7,671 bases of DNA from assembly GCA_016192645.1 (NCBI GenBank), contig JACPTT010000050.1, positions 1-7,671 on the forward strand, given 5' to 3'. The position numbers and the translations under genes are program-made. The notes beneath the pieces are model-generated. The model did not search any database and had not been told where the DNA came from. It saw only the letters and a list, made by a program, of their open reading frames with translations. The stretch's first letter is position 1. Every line of letters begins with the position of its first letter. Below, piece by piece: positions 1-5,239 of this stretch. The stretch comes from Candidatus Levyibacteriota bacterium. Lineage in GTDB: Bacteria > Patescibacteriota > Microgenomatia > Levybacterales > UBA12049.

Positions 1-566
1 AAAGCGCCTCGCTCTCTCTTCCCCAAACAGCTCCCCAAACGCAAAAGCTTAATATCCCTATCTCCTCTTCACCAAAACCCAAACAGCTTAGCCCGACTCC
101 ACTGCTTTCCGAACCCGAAATAGCACCGGTTGCCGCACCTTTACCAAAAGAGAGAACAGTCATTCTAAAAACCAGCAAAGGCGATATAGAACTTACCTTA
201 TTTCTCCAAGATGCCCCTAATTCCGCAAAGAACTTTACGGATAAGGCAAGAAGCGGTTTCTATCAGAACCTCACTTTTCACCGAGTTGAAGACTGGGTTG
301 TACAGGGAGGAGATCCAAATGGAGATGGGACAGGAGGGGGTAAGATGCCAACCGAGTTAAATCAAAAACCATTTGTCCCAGGTTCGCTTGGGATTGCGCG
401 AGGTTCTGACATTCGCATTTCAAACGACGCTCAATTTTTTATTACCAAAAAAGAGGCTTCTTGGCTCAATGGTCAATATACCAACTTTGGAATAGTTACA
501 AAAGGTATGGAAGTAGCTGAACAAATCCAAATCGGCGACAAAATCCTAGGAATAACGACGGAGTGA
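1..566 (+). CDS. Cyclophilin-type peptidyl-prolyl cis-trans isomerase, 5' end outside window
   Basis: Catalyses cis-trans isomerisation of Xaa-Pro bonds to help proteins fold. The frame is open from the left edge (first full codon at 3) to TGA at 564-566, giving 187 visible residues. Residues 1 to about 50 form a Pro/Ser/Gln-rich low-complexity linker. The cyclophilin domain starts near TVILKTSKGDIEL (from position 159). Seen motifs are FHRV (R94, equivalent to human CypA R55), QGGDP (Q101 ~ Q63), AQFFI (F146 ~ F113) and WLNGQY (W154 ~ W121); Y159 replaces H126. The FHRV-to-QGG spacing is one residue shorter than in CypA, with W98 near the F60 position. No ATG precedes position 345, and 345 lies inside the domain, so the real start is off-window. 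A long linker before the domain fits an exported, membrane-anchored or lipoprotein PPIase, but the signal region is not visible. The gene converges on rpsG with a 3-base gap. Family call is firm; localisation is inference. Confidence 0.93.
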   Translation, partial: SASLSLPQTAPQTQKLNIPISSSPKPKQLSPTPLLSEPEIAPVAAPLPKERTVILKTSKGDIELTLFLQDAPNSAKNFTDKARSGFYQNLTFHRVEDWVVQGGDPNGDGTGGGKMPTELNQKPFVPGSLGIARGSDIRISNDAQFFITKKEASWLNGQYTNFGIVTKGMEVAEQIQIGDKILGITTE

Positions 567-569
567 AGA
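567..569. other. Convergent 3-base junction between cyclophilin gene and rpsG
   Basis: The plus-strand stop TGA (564-566) and the minus-strand stop TAA (572-570) are separated by three bases. No GC-rich hairpin with a T tract is visible within about 60 bases on either side, so any transcription stop signal must lie inside the opposing coding sequence or be factor-dependent. The spacing is seen directly; the absence of a terminator is judged by eye. Confidence 0.8.
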
Positions 570-1043
570 TTACCAACGGAAATGGGCGAACGCCTTGTTG
601 GCTTCTGCCATGCGCTGCATCGCATCTTTCTTTTTAATTGCTTCGCCTTGATTTTGGCTTGCATCCAAAAGCTCGGCAGCTAATTTTTCTGAAAAGGTAT
701 GAAATTCTTTGCTTGAGCGCGCCTTTGCGGCTTGGATAATCCAACGGATAGCAAGCGATATCTTTCTTTCTCCCCTTACCTCGGCCGGCACCTGATACGA
801 AGCGCCGCCAACTCGCCTCGCCTTTACTTCCTGTTTGGGACCAACATTTTGTATTGCCCCTTCAAAAAGAGCAAGAGGATCTTCTTTTTTTTGCTCAATC
901 AGATCAAAGGCTTTATACAATAAGCTTTGCGCAACTGTTTTTTTACCATCTCTCATTAAACGGTTTATAAACTTGGCTACCAAACGATTATTGTAAACCT
1001 CATCTTGCTCAACGATTCTTTTTTCTACCTTTTTGTGTCTCAT
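570..1043 (-). CDS. rpsG: 30S ribosomal protein S7
   Basis: Primary binder of the 3' major domain of 16S rRNA; it nucleates assembly of the 30S head and lines the E site. The protein is 157 residues, the normal bacterial size (about 156). Diagnostic stretches are FINRLMRDGKK (25-35), the beta-hairpin arm EVKARRVGGASYQVPAEVR (72-90), LAIRWIIQAA (97-106) and the C-terminus RMAEANKAFAHFRW (144-157). The ATG at 1043 is the only sensible start and lies 4 bases after the rpsL stop. No Shine-Dalgarno is visible upstream, so translation is probably coupled to rpsL termination. It is the last gene of the minus-strand cluster; fusA, which often follows rpsG, is absent here. The stop is TAA at 572-570, three bases from the stop of the convergent cyclophilin gene. 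An A8 run on the coding strand (plus-strand T8 at 885-892) encodes part of EQKKED. Confidence 0.98.
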   Translation of the reverse strand: MRHKKVEKRIVEQDEVYNNRLVAKFINRLMRDGKKTVAQSLLYKAFDLIEQKKEDPLALFEGAIQNVGPKQEVKARRVGGASYQVPAEVRGERKISLAIRWIIQAAKARSSKEFHTFSEKLAAELLDASQNQGEAIKKKDAMQRMAEANKAFAHFRW

Positions 1044-1047
1044 ACTT
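1044..1047 (-). other. rpsL-rpsG junction, candidate termination-reinitiation site
   Basis: On the coding strand the rpsL stop TAA is followed by AAGT and then the rpsG ATG. The preceding rpsL codons are GC-rich Ala/Pro codons with no GGAG-like Shine-Dalgarno sequence. The short spacing suggests that ribosomes finishing S12 restart on rpsG. The coupling mechanism is inferred; the spacing and the lack of a Shine-Dalgarno are seen directly. Confidence 0.55.
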
Positions 1048-1515
1048 TTAAGCTGCTGGTGCTGGCGAAGCTGGGGCTGCTTGCTGGGTAGGAGCTGGCG
1101 ATACTACTGCGCCTCTTTTTGTTCCGTATTTGCTTCTTGATGTTTTTCTTCCCTCAACTCCCAAAAGATCGGCTTTGCCTCGAACAATATGATATTTTAC
1201 TCCCGGTAAGTCTTTTACCCTTCCTCCTCGAACAAGAACTATGCCGTGCTCTGCCAATGAATGGCCTACTCCTTGAATATAGGCGGTAACTTCCATCCGG
1301 TTTGAGAGTTTAACCCTTGCCACTTTTCGAAGAGCCGAATTAGGCTTTTTAGGAGTCATTGTTTTTACAAGAGTTACTACTCCTCGTTTTTGAGGAGAGG
1401 TAATAGCTTTATACACACGGTCCTTGGCGTTAAAAATCCTCCTCAAGGCAGTTGCCCTTGTTTTTTTTGTTTTTCTTTTTCTGCCTTTTTTGGCAAGTTG
1501 CGATAATGTTGGCAT
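1048..1515 (-). CDS. rpsL: 30S ribosomal protein S12, long form with Ala/Pro-rich C-terminal tail
   Basis: S12 sits at the decoding centre of the 30S subunit and shapes tRNA selection accuracy. The protein is 155 residues against 124 in E. coli and about 138 in B. subtilis. Core motifs are SPQKRGVV (40-47), TPKKPNSALRKVARV (54-68), VTAYIQGVGHS (76-86), RGGRVKDLPGVKYH (96-109) and RSKYGTKR (127-134). Lysines at the classic streptomycin sites (K56/K57 and K101) are wild type, and D102 matches the Asp that RimO methylthiolates in E. coli. About 13 residues between the basic N-terminus and PQKRG match the Firmicute-type insertion. Oddities: N72-R73 where N-G is usual; GHSLAEHG where GHNLQEHS is usual; and residues 135-155, an extra tail ending SPAPTQQAAPASPAPAA. 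The ATG at 1515 follows the rpoC stop by 13 bases with no Shine-Dalgarno. A-runs of 6 and 8 lie in the Lys-rich N-terminal codons. Confidence 0.98.
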   Translation of the reverse strand: MPTLSQLAKKGRKRKTKKTRATALRRIFNAKDRVYKAITSPQKRGVVTLVKTMTPKKPNSALRKVARVKLSNRMEVTAYIQGVGHSLAEHGIVLVRGGRVKDLPGVKYHIVRGKADLLGVEGRKTSRSKYGTKRGAVVSPAPTQQAAPASPAPAA

Positions 1516-1527
1516 AAACTACAGCGT

Positions 1528-1557
1528 ATTATACCTCAGAAGGCTCTTCGCCTTCAA
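1528..1557 (-). promoter_or_regulatory. Candidate sigma70-type promoter inside the 3' end of rpoC, driving rpsL-rpsG
   Basis: Reading the minus strand, TTGAAG (1557-1552, four of six to TTGACA) is followed by an 18-base spacer and a perfect TATAAT (1533-1528). The TATAAT uses the last Val codon and the TAA stop of rpoC. The expected start point at about 1521-1520 gives a leader of only 5 to 6 bases before the rpsL ATG at 1515, so the transcript would be nearly leaderless. This agrees with the absence of a Shine-Dalgarno before rpsL. The elements are seen directly; promoter activity is inference, and an AT-rich stop region can yield TATAAT by chance. Confidence 0.5.
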
Positions 1558-4500
1558 CTGGGATAAGTCTTCCAATAATAACATTTTCTTTAAGCCCGAC
1601 GAGCTTATCTTCCCGTCCTTCAAGCGCCGCCTCGGTTAGAACTTTTGTAGTTTCTTGGAATGAGGCAGCAGACAACCACGAATCGGAAAAAAGAGATGCC
1701 TTTGTTATTCCAAGTATTACCTGCCTGCCGGTTGCCGGCTCTCCTCCTTGAGAAAGCGCCTCGTGATTTATTTCTTCAAATCGGGTTTTTGTGATAAAGT
1801 CCCCCGGAACCAAAGAAGTATCGCCAACGGTTTCAATAACTACCTTATCTGACATCTGCCTTATAACTGTCTCGAAATGCTTATCGTTGATGTTAATGCC
1901 CTGCGCTTCATAGACTTTTTGAACCTCTGTAATTATGTAGCGCTGTGTTTTTGCCAGGCCATCTACTTTAAGAACTTCTTTTGGGTCAAGATACCCCTCG
2001 GCAAATGGAGTACCAGCCCAAACCTCCTCATTATCTTTAATAAGAAGCGTTGCCGCTAAAGGAACAAAGTACTCTCGTTCCTCAACCGGCTTTATTTTTG
2101 TGCTTTTTATCTTTATTCTGTAACCATCGTCTGTTGTCTCAATTTTTGCTTTTCCGGTAATTTCCGATATCGGAGAAAGGTTTTTGGGGGTGCGCATCTC
2201 AAATAACTCCTCGACTCTTGGTAATCCTTGAGTAACATCCGACATAACCACTCCTCCAAAATGCCGAACCCTCATGGTAAGCTGGGTTCCTGGTTCTCCG
2301 ATTGATTGCGCCGCAATAACCCCAACCGGAACGCCAAGTTCAACCTTTTTACGGGTTGCAAAATCCCAACCATAACAGCGCACGCATACTCCATAAGGAA
2401 GCTTGCAAACAAGAGGAGAGCGAACCCGGATTTGCGAAACTTTGTTCTTAACGAGTATTTCAGCTTTTTCTTCTGTAATTTCCTCATTTTGCGAAATGAC
2501 TTTTCCTTTTGCCTTTTTCAAAACAATATCCTCTGCGCAAAATCTCCCGATAATTCTTTCCTTAAACGGTGTTATTCGCTCTTTTTCCTCTTCTTGTATG
2601 ATAATTCCCTCGGTTGTTTTGCAATCAGTTGCCATAACGATTACATTGTGGGCAGCATCAACAAGACGTCTTGTTAAGTATCCTGCATTTGCCGTCTTTA
2701 GCGCCGAATCCGTTAACCCCTTTCGCGACCCTCGGGCAGAGGCAACATATTCAAAAATAGATAACCCTTCGCGAAAGTTGGATTTAATCGGCAGCTCCAC
2801 GATCTTGCCCAGCGGATCAAGAATTAACCCACGCATGGCGGAGAGCTGCTTTAATTGTTCTTTGCCTGCCCGCGCCCCCTCTGAATCAATAATTGTTTTT
2901 ATTGCGTTTGTTGCCGTAAGACTATTCCAAGTAAAATCCGCTATCTCCTCTGTCGTTTTAAGCCATACCTCATTTGATAAACGTTTCTTTTCATCCAGAG
3001 TAATAAGCCCCTTTTGATAATCGTCCTCAATTATTTTTATTTTTTCTTCGGCCTTACTTATAAGTTCTTCTTTTTCCTCAATCATCTCGTTATCAAAAAC
3101 CGAAACCGAAATGCCGGAAACTGTTGCCGCCCAAAACCCAATGGACTTTATGTCATCAATAAGTTTTGCAACCTCAGAAGAAGAATATGAATTAATTGCA
3201 GTAGTAATTATTCGCTTTATTCCAGATGCTTTGATTGACTCATTGATAAAAGTCATTCCTTTTGGAAGACGCTCGTTGAAAAGAAGCCTGCCAACGCTTG
3301 TTTTAATAATCTTACTATCTATATAAACGTTAATCTGCTCTCGCAATCTGATTTTTCCCAGAGAATATGCCAGCAGCGCCTCAAAAGTTGAGGCAAAATT
3401 CGAAAGCGCTTCCTTTTGGCTACTTTCATCAATAGTTGTTAGAAAAAATACTCCAACTGCCATCTCTTTATTGGGTAAAGTTATTGGGGTGCCGTCTGCG
3501 GGCTTTAGTAAGTTGTGGTTTGGTATCATAAGATTTATTGCCTCGCCTTGCGCTTTTTGCGATAGGGGAATATGAACTGCCATCTGATCTCCGTCAAAAT
3601 CCGCATTATATCCCGCACAAACACACGGATGCAACTGAATTGCCGATCCCTCAATAAGAACCGGATAAAATGCCTGAATTCCAAGCTTATGAAGGGTTGG
3701 AGCACGATTGAGAAGAACCGGATGATTGCGTGTTATTTCCTCCAAAATATCAAACACCTCAGGAGGTCTTTTTTCGATAAATCGCTTTGCCGATTTAATA
3801 TTCGGAGCAAATCCGCGAACTATAACTTCCCGCAGGACAAACGGTTTAAACATTTCCAAAGCCATCTCCTTGGGAAGCCCACATTGTGAAAGAGAGATAT
3901 CAGGACCAACCACAATAACCGAGCGTCCCGAATAATCTACCCTTTTCCCTAAAAGGTTTTGACGAAATCTTCCTTGTTTTCCGCGCAACATATCGGAAAG
4001 AGAACGAAGGGGGGAAGCGACCACCTGACCACTTCTTTGCGAAACATCTATCAGCGAATCGACAGCTTCCTGAAGCATTCTTTTTTCATTCCGCAAAATA
4101 ATCTCGGGAGCTCCAAGCACAATTAAGTGCTTTAGTCGATTATTACGGTTAATAACGCGTCTGTATAAATCATTCAAATCCGACGTTGCAAAACGGCCGC
4201 CTGCCAGCTGAACCATTGGACGAAGGTCGGGGGGAATAACGGGCAAAACAGTAAAAACCATCGACGAAGGCAAAACACCGGCTTTTCGCATTGCTTCAAT
4301 AAGTCGCAGTCGTTTTACAATTTTGAGATACTTAGCTCCGGTTGCTTTTGCGCTTTCGCCGCGTAACTTCACTATTAAGGGAGAAAGGTCAATTTTTTCA
4401 AGTAGCTCAAAAATTGCCGCAGCTCCGGTTCTAACAACAAAAAATATCGGCAGATCATATTCTAAAACCTTGAGATATTCATCTTCCGAAAGCACGCTTC

Positions 4501-5239
4501 CCGCCTTTAGACTTTTTACCAGTTTCGAAAGGGCATCGGTAATCTCATCAAGTTTTTTTTCTTCTGCATCAAAACGCGAAGCCAAGGCGGTAATTTTTTG
4601 CCTTTTTAAAAGCTCGAATTCTTCTTTGATGAGTGATTTTTGTTCACGACTAACCTTATTCTTCTTTGCCTCCTTTATTTTTTCTTCTATTTCCTGCTCA
4701 ATTTTTTTCTCCTCCAAAAACATTTGCTTTTTAAGAGCGGATTTTCTTTTTTCTATGCCTTTAAAAAGCCCATCCTGAGCATCTTTTTTCTTTGCTTCAT
4801 CAATGCTAACTACCAAATATGAAGCGTAGTAAATAACCGATTCTATTCCCTTTTGAGGTAAATCCAAAACCAAGGAAAGGGCAGAGGATGCGCCCTTAAA
4901 GAACCAAACATGGGCAATAGGGGTTGCAAGAGTAATATGTGCCATGCGCTCTCTTCGAACTCGAGACAATGTTACCTCAACGCCACACTTATCGCAGATA
5001 ATTCCTCTATATCGTATTCGTTTGTACTTACCGCAGTAACACTCCCAATCTTTTGTTGGACCAAAAATCCGTTCATCGAACAAACCGTCTTTTTCAGGAC
5101 GAAGAGTTCGGTAGTTAATAGTTTCAGGCTTAGTCACTTCTCCGTATGACCAGGTTAAAATATCCTCTTTATTAGCAAGGAGAATCTTAAGCGACTTAAA
5201 ATCTACAATTGTTAAATCTTTCGCTTTTTTATCATTCAT
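1529..5239 (-). CDS. rpoC: DNA-directed RNA polymerase subunit beta-prime
   Basis: Catalytic beta-prime subunit; it carries the active-site Mg-binding loop, the clamp, bridge helix and trigger loop. Length is 1236 residues (B. subtilis about 1199, E. coli 1407). In order: N-terminal zinc site C67, C69, C82, C85; clamp with a Lys/Glu-rich coiled-coil insertion at about 149-245; RPMVQLAGGRFATSDLN (340-356); catalytic NADFDGDQM (545-553) with three Asp; secondary-channel coiled coil near 715-770; bridge-helix region QLSAMRGL to TRRLVD (798-861); second zinc site C873, C945, C952, C955; trigger loop GEPGTQLTMRVRHFGG (981-996); C-terminal LLGITKASL-like and SFQETTKVLTEAA segments. The large E. coli trigger-loop insertion is absent. 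Oddity: trigger-loop V991-R992 where Thr-Phe is usual. The ATG at 5239 is preferred because the family begins near it and GGGGGAGA lies 10 bases upstream. An in-frame TTG at 5287 would add 16 unrelated residues. The gene overlaps rpoB by 8 bases. Confidence 0.99.
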   Translation of the reverse strand: MNDKKAKDLTIVDFKSLKILLANKEDILTWSYGEVTKPETINYRTLRPEKDGLFDERIFGPTKDWECYCGKYKRIRYRGIICDKCGVEVTLSRVRRERMAHITLATPIAHVWFFKGASSALSLVLDLPQKGIESVIYYASYLVVSIDEAKKKDAQDGLFKGIEKRKSALKKQMFLEEKKIEQEIEEKIKEAKKNKVSREQKSLIKEEFELLKRQKITALASRFDAEEKKLDEITDALSKLVKSLKAGSVLSEDEYLKVLEYDLPIFFVVRTGAAAIFELLEKIDLSPLIVKLRGESAKATGAKYLKIVKRLRLIEAMRKAGVLPSSMVFTVLPVIPPDLRPMVQLAGGRFATSDLNDLYRRVINRNNRLKHLIVLGAPEIILRNEKRMLQEAVDSLIDVSQRSGQVVASPLRSLSDMLRGKQGRFRQNLLGKRVDYSGRSVIVVGPDISLSQCGLPKEMALEMFKPFVLREVIVRGFAPNIKSAKRFIEKRPPEVFDILEEITRNHPVLLNRAPTLHKLGIQAFYPVLIEGSAIQLHPCVCAGYNADFDGDQMAVHIPLSQKAQGEAINLMIPNHNLLKPADGTPITLPNKEMAVGVFFLTTIDESSQKEALSNFASTFEALLAYSLGKIRLREQINVYIDSKIIKTSVGRLLFNERLPKGMTFINESIKASGIKRIITTAINSYSSSEVAKLIDDIKSIGFWAATVSGISVSVFDNEMIEEKEELISKAEEKIKIIEDDYQKGLITLDEKKRLSNEVWLKTTEEIADFTWNSLTATNAIKTIIDSEGARAGKEQLKQLSAMRGLILDPLGKIVELPIKSNFREGLSIFEYVASARGSRKGLTDSALKTANAGYLTRRLVDAAHNVIVMATDCKTTEGIIIQEEEKERITPFKERIIGRFCAEDIVLKKAKGKVISQNEEITEEKAEILVKNKVSQIRVRSPLVCKLPYGVCVRCYGWDFATRKKVELGVPVGVIAAQSIGEPGTQLTMRVRHFGGVVMSDVTQGLPRVEELFEMRTPKNLSPISEITGKAKIETTDDGYRIKIKSTKIKPVEEREYFVPLAATLLIKDNEEVWAGTPFAEGYLDPKEVLKVDGLAKTQRYIITEVQKVYEAQGININDKHFETVIRQMSDKVVIETVGDTSLVPGDFITKTRFEEINHEALSQGGEPATGRQVILGITKASLFSDSWLSAASFQETTKVLTEAALEGREDKLVGLKENVIIGRLIPVEGEEPSEV
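5232..5239 (-). other. 8-base rpoB/rpoC overlap with tandem stop
   Basis: On the coding strand ATGAATGA holds the rpoC start ATG and the rpoB stop TGA in different frames. The rpoB frame has TAA directly after TGA, giving a tandem stop. The overlap implies co-transcription and probably coupled translation, which would keep beta and beta-prime production matched. Confidence 0.9.

Noticed and set aside
22..88. 11-base direct repeat CCCAAACAGCT at 22-32 and 78-88
   Set aside because: The copies are in different reading frames within low-complexity Pro/Gln-rich coding DNA; probably chance.
345..566. ATG at 345 as start of a small separate gene
   Set aside because: The frame is open upstream to the window edge and encodes the first half of the cyclophilin domain, including FHRV and QGGDP.
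564..566. TGA read as glycine (code 25)
   Set aside because: Conserved glycines are all GGN, and reading through this TGA would extend the protein antisense into rpsG; TGA acts as a stop.
1380..1397. Inverted repeat CTCCTC / GAGGAG with a 6-base loop in rpsL
   Set aside because: It falls on codons for the conserved SPQKRGV motif, is short, and has no T tract after it, so coding need explains it.
1461..1491. A8 and A6 runs on the coding strand of rpsL as slippage or frameshift sites
   Set aside because: They encode the expected Lys-rich N-terminus of S12, the frame is intact, and similar A8 runs occur at 885-892 and near 4552; no sign of programmed shifting.
2403..3017. 204-residue open frame on the plus strand
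   Set aside because: It lies wholly antisense to conserved rpoC codons and its Ser/Phe-rich product resembles no family; it is a shadow frame.
4323..4778. 151-residue plus-strand open frame rich in Ser and Phe
   Set aside because: It is the antisense of the Lys/Glu-rich clamp coiled coil in rpoC, which produces Phe/Ser-rich shadow frames.
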